A DNA stretch of 64,000 nt from Streptococcus constellatus (GCF_902167705.1 NZ_CABHMZ010000022.1:18623-82622), one strand, 5' to 3'. Shown: positions 15,172 through 25,738, numbered from the stretch's first letter. Notes: generated by a model not told the origin, from the letters alone. Made by a program: numbers and translations.

Positions 15172-16830
15172 TTATTTTTTCAATAGTTCTCTAGCCTGCG
15201 TAAAGGCAGATTCTGTTACATTTTCACCAGCCAACATTTTAGCAATTTCTTCAATCCGTTCATCATCTGATAACAGGCGAACAGTTGAAACGGTCGAATG
15301 CTCATCTGATATTTTTTCAATGAAAAATTGATAATCTGCGATGGCAATCACTTGAGGTAAGTGCGAGATGGCAAGGACTTGTCCGTTTGAGCCAATCCTA
15401 TGAATCTTTTGGGCGATAGCTTGCGCAACACGTCCCGATACGCCCGTATCCACCTCATCAAAGACAATGCTGGTCTTGCCTTCCTTACGAGAAAAAGCAG
15501 ACTTGATTGCCAGCATCAAACGAGACAATTCACCACCAGAAGCGACCTTAACGAGAGGCTTGAAATCTTCACCCGGATTGGTCGAAATGTAAAATTCAAC
15601 ATGCTCATTTCCCTCACGGCTGAACTTACCTTTGGTAAATTGAACCTGAAAATTTGCCTTTTCCATATAGAGGTCTTTTAACTCTTGCTGAATCTCGGCT
15701 TCTAACTGCTGTGCTAATTCATGTCTAGCTTGACTGAGATGGCCTGCTAGAGAAACCAAATCTTTTTCTAGCTTTTTCAGCTCTTTGTCCAAATCCTCTG
15801 ATGAAAGATTTTTCCCAGTAAGAAGAGCGTATTCTTTAGAAATCTGCTCAAAATAAGCTAAAACATCATCTACTTGTCCACCATATTTGCGAGTAATGGC
15901 GTATATTAGATCAAGGCGACTTTCTACTTCTAAAAGACGTCCACCATCAAAATCCAAGCCTTCTAGAATATCTTCCAAACGCTTTGTTACATCTTCCAGC
16001 ACATAGTAAGATTCTGAGAGATTAGCTGCAATTTCTTTGTAAGTAGCATCATATTCTTCGATAGCTTCCATATCATTCATGGCAGAGCGAACATTCGCTA
16101 AACTAGAAAATTCTTCATCATCCAGCATGGCATAGGCATTTGTCAAAGTATCCGCAATCTGCTTATGGTTGAGCAATTTATCACGTTCTTGGTTTAAAGC
16201 TAAATCTTCGCCAGCTTTTAAATTAGCCGCCTCAATCTCTGCAATCTGGTATTCCAGCATGTCAATCCGTGCTTTATTTTCTTCTTGATTCTTCTGAATC
16301 GTTACAACCTGCTTGCGCAACTGGCGATACTGGTCAAAGGTTTGTTGATAATCCGCTTTGAGTTTAAAAAACGCGTCATCTCCAAACTCATCCAACATGG
16401 CAATATGCAGCTGCGGTCGCATGAGTTCTTCCTGGTCATGCTGACCGTGAATGTCCACCAAATGCTGTCCAACTGCCCGCAAAACAGACAAATTGACCAT
16501 TTGACCATTGATACGGCTAACGCTGCGTCCATTTTGAAAAATTTCCCGCCGAATAATCAACTCATCCGTCATCTCAAGACCTTGCTGCTCAAAAATTTCA
16601 GTCAAAGCCTTGCTCTGCTCAATCGCAAAAAGCCCTTCAATCTCAGCTTTAGGAGCGCCATGACGAATCACATCTGTTGTCGCGCGACTCCCCAACATCA
16701 TATTCATGGCATCAATAATAATAGATTTTCCAGCGCCTGTTTCCCCCGTCAAAACAGTCATTCCCTGTTCAAAATTGAGGGAAACCTCTTCAATAATCGC
16801 AAAATTTTTAATGGAAATTTCAAGTAACAT
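15172..16830 (-). CDS. recN: DNA repair protein RecN
   Basis: 552 residues, normal RecN length. Walker A GETGAGKS is near 30-37, a coiled-coil arm runs from about 150 to 370, and the C-terminal half contains KVASGGELSRLMLAIKS (signature) and SIVFDEVDTGVSGRVAQAI (Walker B). It is an SMC-like ATPase acting at double-strand breaks. It closes the xseA-to-recN operon, 7 bp after argR. Confidence 0.97.
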   Translation of the reverse strand: MLLEISIKNFAIIEEVSLNFEQGMTVLTGETGAGKSIIIDAMNMMLGSRATTDVIRHGAPKAEIEGLFAIEQSKALTEIFEQQGLEMTDELIIRREIFQNGRSVSRINGQMVNLSVLRAVGQHLVDIHGQHDQEELMRPQLHIAMLDEFGDDAFFKLKADYQQTFDQYRQLRKQVVTIQKNQEENKARIDMLEYQIAEIEAANLKAGEDLALNQERDKLLNHKQIADTLTNAYAMLDDEEFSSLANVRSAMNDMEAIEEYDATYKEIAANLSESYYVLEDVTKRLEDILEGLDFDGGRLLEVESRLDLIYAITRKYGGQVDDVLAYFEQISKEYALLTGKNLSSEDLDKELKKLEKDLVSLAGHLSQARHELAQQLEAEIQQELKDLYMEKANFQVQFTKGKFSREGNEHVEFYISTNPGEDFKPLVKVASGGELSRLMLAIKSAFSRKEGKTSIVFDEVDTGVSGRVAQAIAQKIHRIGSNGQVLAISHLPQVIAIADYQFFIEKISDEHSTVSTVRLLSDDERIEEIAKMLAGENVTESAFTQARELLKK

Positions 16831-16837
16831 AGGCTAC

Positions 16838-17269
16838 CTACCAATTTTTTATCTCTTCCAATACCTTATGAGCCATTTCTTCGCTACGGAAAATAAGGAG
16901 AATCGTGTCATCATCCGCTAAAATGCTAAAAATGTCATGAGAGAAGTCTTCTACAATGTGTCGCTTCACAAAAGCTGTACTTCCAGGAACAAGGTGAAGG
17001 TTGATCATATTCCCTAACAACTCAGAACCTAAAACATTGTTATCCGCTAATTTTAAGCTTGTAGTAGCTGATTTGGGTAGTTCATAGATATAGGTGTTGT
17101 CTTTCAGCGGAATTTTGACAATCCCCAACTCTTTAATATCACGCGAAACAGTTGCTTGAGTAGCTGTAATTCCTGATTGCTTCAGATATTCTACAATAGC
17201 TTCTTGGGTGCCGACCTCATATTCCGATACAAAACGTCTAATTTTTTCTAATCTTTCCTTTTTATTCAT
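16838..17269 (-). CDS. argR: ArgR/AhrC-type arginine regulator
   Basis: 143 residues: winged HTH at 1-70 (EAIVEYLKQSGITATQATVSRDIKELGIVKIP) and a C-terminal hexamerisation/arginine-binding domain with VKRHIVEDFSHDIFSILADDDTIL, which has the GT/DD-type core. It binds ARG boxes with arginine as co-effector. Streptococci carry several paralogs, so the specific role (ArgR, AhrC or ArcR type) is not resolved. It overlaps tlyA by 8 bp. Confidence 0.9.
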   Translation of the reverse strand: MNKKERLEKIRRFVSEYEVGTQEAIVEYLKQSGITATQATVSRDIKELGIVKIPLKDNTYIYELPKSATTSLKLADNNVLGSELLGNMINLHLVPGSTAFVKRHIVEDFSHDIFSILADDDTILLIFRSEEMAHKVLEEIKNW

Positions 17270-18077
17270 CCTTAAATTCCTTATGTGCTGCCTCGACGAC
17301 AGTTGTAATGATTGTTTTTACTAGATTTTCTGGGTGAGAACTTTTTTCTAAATAGGCTAAAAATTCCACATTCCCATGCCCACCTTGAATAGGGGAGAAA
17401 TCTAGACCTTTGACAGAGAATCCTGCCTCCGCCATAACGTCCGTTACGTTTTCTAAAACTGCTTGATGTACTTTTTTATCTTTTACAATCCCATTTTTGC
17501 CAATCTGCTCTCTACCTGCTTCAAACTGAGGTTTGATGAGTGCCACCACTTTCCCATTTTCAGCCAAAATCTTATGCAGAGCTGGCAAAATGAGTCGCAG
17601 CGAGATAAAGCTGACATCAATGGAGGCAAAGCGAGGTGTCTCCTCAAAATCAGCTACCTCTGCATAGCGAAAATTGAATTGCTCCATGCTGATGACGCGT
17701 TCATCTTGGCGCAATTTCCAAGCCAATTGATTGGTGCCGACATCGACCGCATAGACCTGTCGTGCCCCGTTTTGTAGCATGACGTCCGTAAAACCGCCCG
17801 TTGATGCCCCAATGTCCAACGTGACCTGATTTTCAACTGAAATTTCAAAAATCTGCAAAGCCTTTTCTAATTTTAAACCACCACGACTAACATATTTGAG
17901 CTTTTCTCCTTTGAGTTTCAACTCAATGCCTTCATCAATTTTTTCGCCAGGTTTATCAAAACGCTCACCATTGATAACGGCAACGACTAAGCCCGCCATT
18001 ACACCACGTTTGGCCTGCTCTCTAGTATCAAAGAGACCTTGCTTATAAGCTAGAACATCTACTCTTTCTTTCGTCAT
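17262..18077 (-). CDS. tlyA: TlyA-type rRNA 2'-O-methyltransferase
   Basis: 271 residues: an S4 RNA-binding domain at 1-60 ([25 protein letters not shown]), followed by an FtsJ-like SAM methyltransferase with DIGASTGGFTDVMLQNGA and VDVGTNQLAWKLR. Homologs (TlyA/YqxC) methylate rRNA cytidines; the old hemolysin label is not supported. The start lies 35 bp inside the ispA end. Confidence 0.92.
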   Translation of the reverse strand: MTKERVDVLAYKQGLFDTREQAKRGVMAGLVVAVINGERFDKPGEKIDEGIELKLKGEKLKYVSRGGLKLEKALQIFEISVENQVTLDIGASTGGFTDVMLQNGARQVYAVDVGTNQLAWKLRQDERVISMEQFNFRYAEVADFEETPRFASIDVSFISLRLILPALHKILAENGKVVALIKPQFEAGREQIGKNGIVKDKKVHQAVLENVTDVMAEAGFSVKGLDFSPIQGGHGNVEFLAYLEKSSHPENLVKTIITTVVEAAHKEFKDE

Positions 18078-18945
18078 TAAGCCTTAAACTTTCTATTATT
18101 TTTCTGATAGCAGACGCCGAAAAATCTATTTCTGTTTCTACTTCTGTCAATAAATCCTCGGCTGCACTCAACTGTTCTTTAAAGAAATCCTTGGCACCGC
18201 TCAAGCCTAAAATGGCTGGATAAGTGGCTTTCTCTGCTGCCACATCTTTCTGCGGTGTCTTGCCTATGTCTTCAAAGTTCGCTGTAATATCTAAAATATC
18301 ATCTCGTACCTGAAAAGCTAGACCAAGTAATTGACCAATTTTTCGTAATTTTTCTTGCTGTGGTTCTCCTATTTCAGCAATCAAACCCGCAGCAATAAAA
18401 GGATAGGTCAGAAGTTTGCCAGTTTTGTTGGCATGAATAATCTGTAGCTCTGCCAGACTAATGTCTCGACCTTCGCCCTGCATGTCAAGCACCTGACCTC
18501 CGACCATGCCAAAAGTCCCTGCAGCTAATGATAATTCTGCAATTAAGTTTGCCTTAATTTGACTAGGCAACGCTGCTTTTGCCACCAAGACATAAGAGTC
18601 CAAGAAGAGGGAATCACCTGCTAGAATAGCCATATCCTCTCCAAATTTCTTGTGGCTAGTTAAGCGACCGCGACGATAATCATCATCGTCCATAGCCGGC
18701 AAATCATCATGAATCAAGCTGCCAGTGTGAATCATTTCAAGCGCTGCCGCCACCTGAAAATGAGTTTCTGTCAGCTCTAACCCCATACCCTCTAACAATT
18801 CCAAAAGCAAAAGAGGGCGAATACGCTTGCCACCTGCATTGACTGAGTAAAGAATCGCTTCTATCAAATCAGCGGACACCACTTTTTGAGCATAAAAAGT
18901 CTCAATAGCCTGCCCAATTCTAGCTAATTTTTCGTCTTGTTTCAT
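18043..18945 (-). CDS. ispA: Farnesyl diphosphate synthase (polyprenyl synthetase)
   Basis: 300 residues. Both aspartate-rich motifs are present: [14 protein letters not shown] (first) and FQVRDDILD (second), with GGKRIRP binding the substrate pyrophosphate. It condenses IPP with DMAPP and GPP to farnesyl diphosphate, the precursor of undecaprenyl lipid. The last ~12 codons overlap tlyA. It starts 4 bp inside xseB's stop. Confidence 0.95.
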   Translation of the reverse strand: MKQDEKLARIGQAIETFYAQKVVSADLIEAILYSVNAGGKRIRPLLLLELLEGMGLELTETHFQVAAALEMIHTGSLIHDDLPAMDDDDYRRGRLTSHKKFGEDMAILAGDSLFLDSYVLVAKAALPSQIKANLIAELSLAAGTFGMVGGQVLDMQGEGRDISLAELQIIHANKTGKLLTYPFIAAGLIAEIGEPQQEKLRKIGQLLGLAFQVRDDILDITANFEDIGKTPQKDVAAEKATYPAILGLSGAKDFFKEQLSAAEDLLTEVETEIDFSASAIRKIIESLRLNDERKSRCSSL

Positions 18946-19154
18946 TCCATTTCCGTTTCTGTGCCGTCAGCCTGCATAACCTTGACGAGTGTTTTTTCTG
19001 CTTTATCCAAGGTTGTTTGAAGTTCTTTTGAAAGCTGCATGCCCTTTTGGAACTCAGAAATCGCTTCTTCCAAAGGAACATCTCCGTTTTCTAACTTTTG
19101 TACAATGACTTCTAAGTCTGCTAAATTTTCTTCAAATTTCTTTTCTTTCGACAT
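18942..19154 (-). CDS. xseB: Exodeoxyribonuclease VII small subunit
   Basis: 70 residues. [31 protein letters not shown] is the XseB helix-turn-helix that binds the large subunit. It degrades ssDNA with XseA. Start and stop overlap both neighbours, so expression is coupled. Confidence 0.95.
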   Translation of the reverse strand: MSKEKKFEENLADLEVIVQKLENGDVPLEEAISEFQKGMQLSKELQTTLDKAEKTLVKVMQADGTETEME

Positions 19155-20472
19155 TTTTTACCTCAACTTCTATCTGACCATCTCGCATGACCACACTGAC
19201 CTTGTCGCCCTTTTCTATATCCTTAGTGCTAGCTACTATCTTGTCGCCTTTTTGAACAATGGCATAACCACGCGCCACAATCCGGCTGGTATCTAACATG
19301 AGCAAGGCATCGGACAGCCGCTTAGCTTCTGCAACCTTGTAATCATAAATCACTGCCATATTGCTACGCAAAAGTCGTTCCAACTGAGCTGCACGCTCTT
19401 GATAAGTCTGAACCTGCCTTAAGGGAGCCAAAGCCTCCAAACGATATTGCAAAAGCCTTGTTTGTTGCATTCCTTCACTATAATATTCGCGAATTTTTTG
19501 CTTGAGCCGCAAATTTAATTGATCTAATTTTTGCAGGTAGCTATCGTATAGCCGCTCTGGTTGGCGAAAAATGACAGACTGGCTCAACTTCGCCAAGCGC
19601 TCACGATTATAAGTAAGCCGATTAGATGTAGCAGTTGCCAAACGATTCTGTTGTTGCTGCAAGTGTGCTAGGAGATCCAACTTTGTTACAGGTGTTGCTA
19701 ATTCTGCAGCTGCAGTCGGTGTTGCAGCCCGCCTATCTGCAACAAAATCTGCCAAGGTCGTATCCGTTTCATGCCCTACACTAGAAATAATCGGAATGTG
19801 GGATTCAAAAATTGCACGGACAACCACTTCCTCGTTAAACGCCCAGAGGTCTTCAATCGAGCCGCCACCTCGACCGATAATGAGCACATCTAAATCATTT
19901 CGCTCATTAGCACGACGAATATTTTCTGCTACTTCAGCAGACGCTCCCTCGCCTTGCACCTTTGTCGGATAAAGAATTATCTCAACTCCCGAAAAACGAC
20001 GACTGACAGTTGTGATAATATCACGAACCACTGCACCACTAGGACTGGTCACTACTCCAATTTTCTTGGGGAATTGCGGCAAGGCTTGCTTAAAACGCTC
20101 CTCAAAAAGCCCTTCTTCGCCTAGCTTTTTTTTGAGTTGCTCAAACTGAATCGCCAAAGCTCCAATACCGTCTGGCTCCGCTTTTTCAATGATAATAGAA
20201 TAAGACCCACTCGGTTCATAGAGTTGAATACGACCGACGACATTGATTTTCATACCTTCTTCCAGATCAAAGCCTAGTTTTTTATAGACACCGCCCCAGA
20301 TTGTCGCTTGAATAACAGCCTTTTCATCTTTGAGAGAGAAATATTGGTGATTAGGTCGCCTACGAAAATTAGAAACTTGCCCCGTCAGATAAACTCGCTC
20401 TAAATAAGGATCTTTATCAAATTTTAATTTTAAGTATTTGGTCAAGGTTGACACGGATAAATACTCAGTCAT
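19132..20472 (-). CDS. xseA: Exodeoxyribonuclease VII large subunit
   Basis: 446 residues: N-terminal OB fold ([11 protein letters not shown]...[12 protein letters not shown]), then the catalytic domain with [32 protein letters not shown] and [27 protein letters not shown]. It is complete and heads the xseA-xseB-ispA-tlyA-argR-recN operon conserved in streptococci. Confidence 0.97.
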   Translation of the reverse strand: MTEYLSVSTLTKYLKLKFDKDPYLERVYLTGQVSNFRRRPNHQYFSLKDEKAVIQATIWGGVYKKLGFDLEEGMKINVVGRIQLYEPSGSYSIIIEKAEPDGIGALAIQFEQLKKKLGEEGLFEERFKQALPQFPKKIGVVTSPSGAVVRDIITTVSRRFSGVEIILYPTKVQGEGASAEVAENIRRANERNDLDVLIIGRGGGSIEDLWAFNEEVVVRAIFESHIPIISSVGHETDTTLADFVADRRAATPTAAAELATPVTKLDLLAHLQQQQNRLATATSNRLTYNRERLAKLSQSVIFRQPERLYDSYLQKLDQLNLRLKQKIREYYSEGMQQTRLLQYRLEALAPLRQVQTYQERAAQLERLLRSNMAVIYDYKVAEAKRLSDALLMLDTSRIVARGYAIVQKGDKIVASTKDIEKGDKVSVVMRDGQIEVEVKNVERKEI

Positions 20473-20599
20473 TCCTCTCCTTTCATTTCCTGTAATGCTT
20501 CTTTATTCATAATTTTTATTATACCAAACAATCTATAAAAAATCATTTCCAGCCCTCAACGAAAAAGGAAAGACTAGTTTCCCATATCTTAAGCAGAAC

Positions 20600-21406
20600 C
20601 TAGCCCAACAAACTTGCCAAAATATACAAAAGATAGATATGCGCAGGATAGAAAATGTAGAAAAATAACTTCATACCACGACCCTTTTCACCATTGTAAA
20701 AATACATTGGAATAATCGCAAAAACCATCATCCATTGCACAGACGTTGGATCTGTCAGATACACAAATAAAGAGACTAGTGCTAATATCACCATTTGTGC
20801 TATGCGGTGTCTGCGGAAGATATAAAAGAGAAGGCCAAGGTAAACCATGACATACCCTCCTTCAACCACGAGAATGTTCGGAATAGCCATGATAAAAAAG
20901 GCAATAATTTGAACCATAAGAGGCGATATATTTTCACTAGCTAGATAACCTGATAGAAACAAAGCCGGCAGAGCCAGAAGAATCGGTAAAAGAAAAAGGC
21001 CCAATCCTTTCCAGAATGAATGAAGTTTCTTTTCTTTCACACCCTCAACCATCAAATCCCAAGCACAGATAGATATGCCTGCTAGGAAAAAGGCGCCAAA
21101 AGCATTATTCGCCAGCCCAACTTGACCATTGGTAAAAAAGTGACTGACAATTATATTTCCAATAATCATAAACCATGTCATAAATAGCAACCGTTTTAAA
21201 TAAGCTTTTCGATTATGGGTATAATAAAAACTATCAGCTGCTAGAAACATAAAAAGAGGAAAAACTACGCGTCCGATCATTGTTAGCCACATCGGGGCGC
21301 CAAAAGCACCAAACATTTCGTAGATATGATCTAAAAACATAAGTAAAATAGCTAAAATTTTCAAGTTTGTTGCATTTGATATTTTCTTTAAAGATTGTAA
21401 CATCAT
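20600..21406 (-). CDS. TraX family membrane protein
   Basis: 268 residues with about eight hydrophobic spans. ILAILLMFLDHIYEMF near residues 18-33 and RVVFPLFMFLAADSFYYTHNRKAYLKRL match TraX family proteins, originally F-pilin N-acetylases. In streptococci the gene is chromosomal and not near conjugation genes, so an acyltransferase acting on an unknown surface substrate is the fair inference. Confidence 0.8.
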   Translation of the reverse strand: MMLQSLKKISNATNLKILAILLMFLDHIYEMFGAFGAPMWLTMIGRVVFPLFMFLAADSFYYTHNRKAYLKRLLFMTWFMIIGNIIVSHFFTNGQVGLANNAFGAFFLAGISICAWDLMVEGVKEKKLHSFWKGLGLFLLPILLALPALFLSGYLASENISPLMVQIIAFFIMAIPNILVVEGGYVMVYLGLLFYIFRRHRIAQMVILALVSLFVYLTDPTSVQWMMVFAIIPMYFYNGEKGRGMKLFFYIFYPAHIYLLYILASLLG

Positions 21407-21708
21407 AAATTCTCCATTTCATTTTTTCAACAAGAATAATCTTACCGAAAATTTCCCGCTCTTTCCATTACATAAACTTATATTTTCAGAAAGTAAAGTG
21501 ACATTTTTGTAAGACAGAAAAAATAAGGTCAAGATAAAAAATCTCAACCTCATTAGATGCAATGAATTTTCATAAGATAGTGGATATTGAAAAAGTTCAT
21601 TCTCCCTTTCAACTTGTAACTAAGCCTCATGAACTAAATATTACTTTTATAAACAGATAATAAAAGTTAAACTGTTCAATTTTTTAAATGCTTTTGCAGG
21701 CTTTTTCA
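21407..21708. other. Noncoding gap between traX-like start and nnrD end
   Basis: AT-rich, about 300 bp. Apart from the minus-strand terminator at 21516-21550 I see no ORF with a ribosome site and no convincing repeat. Confidence 0.5.
21516..21550 (-). terminator. Minus-strand terminator downstream of nnrD
   Basis: In minus-strand RNA, AGGUUGAGAU pairs with AUCUUGACCU. Two positions are G-U pairs in this strand but A-C mismatches in the plus strand, and the U-run follows. The stem is therefore strand-specific and probably ends nnrD transcription. Confidence 0.6.
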
Positions 21709-22566
21709 TTATAACATATTTTCTTTTTTAGCTAGTTTCTTCATCCACTTAGGGATTTCTTTGCTGATTTCCGTTGGCAAGACTACATAGTTTTCTTTGC
21801 TTAACTCCTCTGCAATGGCTGAATGAAGATAGACAGCCGCAGTTACACGTTCTAGTAGAGGGGTCATTTTAAACTGTCCTGCAAAGCCCGCAATCATGCC
21901 TGCAAGAGTATCTCCCATACCGCCTGTGGCTTGATAAGGACCACCAATGCTCAGTTGAAAATGATTTCCATTTCCACTTTGAAAAATAGTCGTTCCATGC
22001 TTTTTCTGAACAACGATAGTTCCAGCAGGCAAGGAATTAACAGCTTCTTGGCTTTTTTCAACTGTCTGATCAGCTATCTTTAGTCCACTCAATCGCTCCC
22101 ATTCTTTTTGATGCGGAGTAAAAATCGTTTGCGCTTTTGGAAACGGCAGAGTTCCTTTGCTGTAAAGAGAAATAGCTCCACCATCCATGATTAAGATTTG
22201 ATGTTCACTAACAAGATCTACTATCAACTGTAAAACCTCTTTTTCAAGAGAATTTTCAGCTAAACCTGGGCCGATCAATAACACCTCTGCTTTTTGAATC
22301 TGTTCTTTCAACAATTTCTCATCCTGAATGTCAAACGCCATCGCCTCTGGTAAATGAGCATGGAGAGCTGCGATATTTTCCCTATCCGTCGCAACTGTCA
22401 CAAGACCAGCTCCGCTGTGAACTGCCGCCAACGCCGCCATGATAATTGCTCCACCAAAAGGATAAGTGCCGCCAATCAGCAACAAGCGACCGTAGTCCCC
22501 TTTGTGACTATTGAGAGAACGTGGCTGAATAACCTTTTCCAATACCGTACGATCGACCACTTTCAT
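21709..22566 (-). CDS. nnrD: ADP-dependent NAD(P)H-hydrate dehydratase
   Basis: 285 residues, the stand-alone YjeF C-terminal (ribokinase-like) domain: GDYGRLLLIGGTYPFGGA near 23-40, FTPHQKEWERL and GGPYQATGGMGDTLAGMIAG with the catalytic Asp. It repairs hydrated NAD(P)H using ADP. The epimerase domain (NnrE) is not fused here. It starts ~95 bp after folD. Confidence 0.92.
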   Translation of the reverse strand: MKVVDRTVLEKVIQPRSLNSHKGDYGRLLLIGGTYPFGGAIIMAALAAVHSGAGLVTVATDRENIAALHAHLPEAMAFDIQDEKLLKEQIQKAEVLLIGPGLAENSLEKEVLQLIVDLVSEHQILIMDGGAISLYSKGTLPFPKAQTIFTPHQKEWERLSGLKIADQTVEKSQEAVNSLPAGTIVVQKKHGTTIFQSGNGNHFQLSIGGPYQATGGMGDTLAGMIAGFAGQFKMTPLLERVTAAVYLHSAIAEELSKENYVVLPTEISKEIPKWMKKLAKKENML

Positions 22567-22658
22567 TGTTTTCTCCTTTTATATGATATAGCCCCTTATT
22601 TATCTTTATTTTACCATAAAAAAGACATGCCCCCAAAAATTGACGACATATCCCATTT

Positions 22659-23513
22659 CTATTTCTTCAAACTCCGTTTGCACGCTCGATAAGTTTGCTC
22701 CATGAGCATGGTAATGGTCATCGGACCAACCCCTCTCGGTACAGGAGTGATGAGACTAGCGATTTCCGATACTTCGTCAAATTTCACGTCGCCAATCAAT
22801 TTACCTTTCTCGTCACGATTCATACCGACATCAATCACGACCGCGCCTTCTTTGACAAAATCTTTGGTCACAAAATGCCCGCGCCCAATAGCTACAACTA
22901 AAATATCAGCCTTTTTTGTTATTTCTGATAAATGGTGTGTTCGTGAATGCGTCAGAGTCACTGTAGCATTTTTAGCAAGTAAAAGTTGTGCCATGGGCTT
23001 TCCTACAATGTTACTTCGGCCAATGACCACCGCACGTTTCCCTTCTAATTCCACACCGTACTCATGAAACATTTCCATAATACCAGCAGGTGTTGAGGGA
23101 ATCATGACAGGATGACCGCTCCAAAGACGTCCCATATTCATTGGGTGGAAACCATCCACATCCTTATCCGGATCAATTGCTAGCAGCACCGCTTCTTCAT
23201 CAATGTGTTTGGGAAGAGGCAACTGTACTAAAATACCATGCCAATCTGGATCTTGATTGTACTTTTCAATCAAAATCAGCAGCTCTTCTTGAGTTGTTGT
23301 TTCTGGCAGGCGCACCACTTCACTCCGAAGTCCCGCAGCCAAGGCAGAACGCTCTTTATTTCGCACATAGACCTGACTAGCTGGGTTATTGCCCACTAAA
23401 ATCACTACAAGCCCCGGTACCAAGCCGGTCTTTTCTTTTAACTTTTTGACTTTTTCTGCTAACTGTGTTTGTAACTTTTCCGCCAAAGCCTTGCCATCAA
23501 TTATCTTTGCCAT
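22659..23513 (-). CDS. folD: FolD methylene-THF dehydrogenase/cyclohydrolase
   Basis: 284 residues from ATG 23513; a second in-frame ATG is 6 bp upstream. Catalytic Tyr and Lys are in [13 protein letters not shown], the QLPLPKHI loop is present, and the Rossmann motif is [17 protein letters not shown]. It interconverts methylene- and formyl-THF for one-carbon metabolism. The usual signature PGGVGPMT reads PRGVGPMT here: an Arg replaces the first conserved Gly. Confidence 0.95.
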   Translation of the reverse strand: MAKIIDGKALAEKLQTQLAEKVKKLKEKTGLVPGLVVILVGNNPASQVYVRNKERSALAAGLRSEVVRLPETTTQEELLILIEKYNQDPDWHGILVQLPLPKHIDEEAVLLAIDPDKDVDGFHPMNMGRLWSGHPVMIPSTPAGIMEMFHEYGVELEGKRAVVIGRSNIVGKPMAQLLLAKNATVTLTHSRTHHLSEITKKADILVVAIGRGHFVTKDFVKEGAVVIDVGMNRDEKGKLIGDVKFDEVSEIASLITPVPRGVGPMTITMLMEQTYRACKRSLKK

Positions 23514-23688
23514 ATCCATCTCATTTCTAATTTCTTCATTCTATTATAACAAAAAAATAGCGACTTGCCTTATAGACTTTTTTTATAAAAAGTTATAAGC
23601 CAAAACATCGTAAAATTCCCTTTTTCTTTGTATTTTTTACCATTTTATGAAAATTTACATAAAAAATAGAGAAAAATCAGCCAAAAAA

Positions 23689-23723
23689 CTTAAAGTAATC
23701 TTAAACCTTAAAGCTAGTTTAAG
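23689..23723. promoter_or_regulatory. Repeated CTTAAA/TTTAAG sites upstream of vex1
   Basis: CTTAAA at 23689-23694, 23700-23705 and 23707-23712, then TTTAAG at 23718-23723. The first pair has the 5-bp spacing of a response-regulator direct repeat (reverse strand reads TTTAAG-N5-TTTAAG, like a CiaR box). The last pair is a perfect 6-5-6 inverted repeat. A -10-like TATAGC is at 23732-23737. Confidence 0.55.
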
Positions 23724-23786
23724 GTAACTTTTATAGCATAGAAGTCGGTACCAATAGTTTAAAAATATAAAGAAGGGAAGAATACA

Positions 23787-25079
23787 ATGCAAGTAGTGAC
23801 GCGAGTTTTGCATTACATCAGTCGAAAAAAAGTCAAAACCATTCTTATCTTTCTGATATTGACCTTGATTTCTACTGCTCTATCCAGTAGCCTTTCGATT
23901 ATGAAAACAACGGACAATATCGAAAAGAGGATTTATGTCGCTTCCAATACTGGTTTTACAATCTCAAGCAAAACAATTGAAAATTCAATTTCACTAAAAA
24001 CAGCAGAAAAATTACTTGAGAATAAAGAAATTTCAAACTACAACTTAAAGTATGACACTTTAGCGACTTTGACAAATCAAACAATTGTCAAGAAAAAGCA
24101 AGGTGTCATACGAGACAATCAAAATCCCACTCTCAACAATCTCGTTGCAGCATTGGGAACAAGAGATTCTCAGTTGGAAACGACATTTGCAAGTGGCGTC
24201 TTTAAGTTAGAAAAAGGCAAACATCTTCAAAAAAGCGACCATTCAAAGGTATTGATTCATGAAAAATTGGCAGCGCAAAATCATCTTAAAGTGGGGGACA
24301 AACTCAAACTACGAGGTGTGTCTCTTCAAGACGGCGATGCTAAAACAGGCAATGAATTAGAGCTAGAAATTGCAGGAATTTTTTCCGGTAAAAAAGAAGA
24401 AAAGCAAACTGGGTTGAGTTCTGATGCAACGGAAAATACCTTCTATTTGGATTACAAGACCAGTCAGCAATTAGCTGGCTACAAGTCAACGGACTACCAA
24501 GTGACATCAGTAGTTTATTATATTGCAAATCCCAAAAACATCAATCAAGTGGTGAAAGCTGTTAAAAAAGTGCCAATTGACTGGAGCAAATTAGACCTTG
24601 TAAAAAATACGAAAGCATTTGAGGCAGTTTCTTCGTCTATTACCAACTTTAAACAAATTGTTCGCGTGCTAACCTTCAGTATCATCATCGGAAGTATCAT
24701 CATTCTGGCGCTGATTCTCATGTTCTGGCTGCGAGAGCGAGTCTATGAAATCGGGGTGCTCCTGTCACTAGGAATTTCAAAAACGATGATTATGTCTCAA
24801 TTTGTGCTGGAGTTGATTCTTATCTCCGTGTTTAGCATGGTTCTATCTACAATCAGCGGCTCCTATCTCGCTGCTCTGGTCTTTCAAGGCTTTGTCAAAG
24901 AAGGACAGGGCGGAGCTGATTCAGCGGCACTCTTTGAAAATGTGGTGCCACACCTAGATTTTGCAACAATTGGTGTGACCTATGGCATTTTGCTCATCAT
25001 TATCTTATTTGCCGTAGTGGGCTCATCCTCTATTATTTTACATAAAAAACCGAAGGAAATTTTAACAGATATTAGTTAA
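23787..25079 (+). CDS. vex1: ABC transporter permease, Vex1-like
   Basis: 430 residues: one N-terminal transmembrane helix (about 16-38), a large extracellular MacB-like domain (40-290), then three helices of the FtsX domain (about 295-425, with LREVYEIGVLLSLGISKTMI). The order permease-ATPase-permease and the lengths 430/215/463 match Vex1-Vex2-Vex3 of S. pneumoniae. Substrate unknown. Ribosome site GAAGGGAAGAATACA. Confidence 0.8.
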   Translation: MQVVTRVLHYISRKKVKTILIFLILTLISTALSSSLSIMKTTDNIEKRIYVASNTGFTISSKTIENSISLKTAEKLLENKEISNYNLKYDTLATLTNQTIVKKKQGVIRDNQNPTLNNLVAALGTRDSQLETTFASGVFKLEKGKHLQKSDHSKVLIHEKLAAQNHLKVGDKLKLRGVSLQDGDAKTGNELELEIAGIFSGKKEEKQTGLSSDATENTFYLDYKTSQQLAGYKSTDYQVTSVVYYIANPKNINQVVKAVKKVPIDWSKLDLVKNTKAFEAVSSSITNFKQIVRVLTFSIIIGSIIILALILMFWLRERVYEIGVLLSLGISKTMIMSQFVLELILISVFSMVLSTISGSYLAALVFQGFVKEGQGGADSAALFENVVPHLDFATIGVTYGILLIIILFAVVGSSSIILHKKPKEILTDIS

Positions 25080-25090
25080 GGAGACAAAAA

Positions 25091-25738
25091 ATGACGATTT
25101 TAAAAATAGATACTGTTAGTTATCAGTACAACACTTTACAAGAAAATGTATTGCAACAAATCACGACTTCATTTGAAAAAGGAAAATTTTACTCCATCAT
25201 CGGGAAATCTGGTGCTGGAAAATCCACCTTGCTTTCTCTTTTAGCGGGGCTTGACACTCCCACAAAAGGGAAAATCCTCTTTGAAAATCAAGACATTGCT
25301 GAGAAAGGCTACAATCATCACAGAAGCAAACAAATCTCTTTGGTCTTTCAAAATTATAATCTAATTGACTATCTCACTCCTCTTGAAAATGTCCGCTTGG
25401 TCAATCCACATGCAGATAAAGAAATCTTATTACGGTTAGGCTTGAGCGAGAAAGAGATTCACCGCAATGTCATGCGCCTCTCTGGCGGTCAACAGCAACG
25501 TGTGGCTATTGCACGTGCTTTGGCATCAGAAGCCCCGATTATCTTAGCCGATGAACCAACAGGGAATCTAGACGCTGCTACTGCTATGGACATTATTGAC
25601 ATTCTTATCACCTCTGCCAAAGAAAAAAATAAATGCGTCATTGTGGTGACACACAGCAAAGAGTTGGCTGATCAAGCAGATGTTGTCCTCGAATTAAAAA
25701 ATAAAAACTTAGTGGAAGTCACTAAGAAATCGAAATGA
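25091..25738 (+). CDS. vex2: ABC transporter ATPase, Vex2-like
   Basis: 215 residues with Walker A GKSGAGKSTLL, Q-loop VFQNYNLIDYLTPLENV, signature LSGGQQQRVAIARAL, Walker B PIILADEPTGNLD and switch VVTHS. This is the LolD/MacB subfamily that drives mechanotransmission-type exporters. It is 11 bp after vex1; vex3 begins 23 bp after its stop. Confidence 0.9.
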   Translation: MTILKIDTVSYQYNTLQENVLQQITTSFEKGKFYSIIGKSGAGKSTLLSLLAGLDTPTKGKILFENQDIAEKGYNHHRSKQISLVFQNYNLIDYLTPLENVRLVNPHADKEILLRLGLSEKEIHRNVMRLSGGQQQRVAIARALASEAPIILADEPTGNLDAATAMDIIDILITSAKEKNKCVIVVTHSKELADQADVVLELKNKNLVEVTKKSK

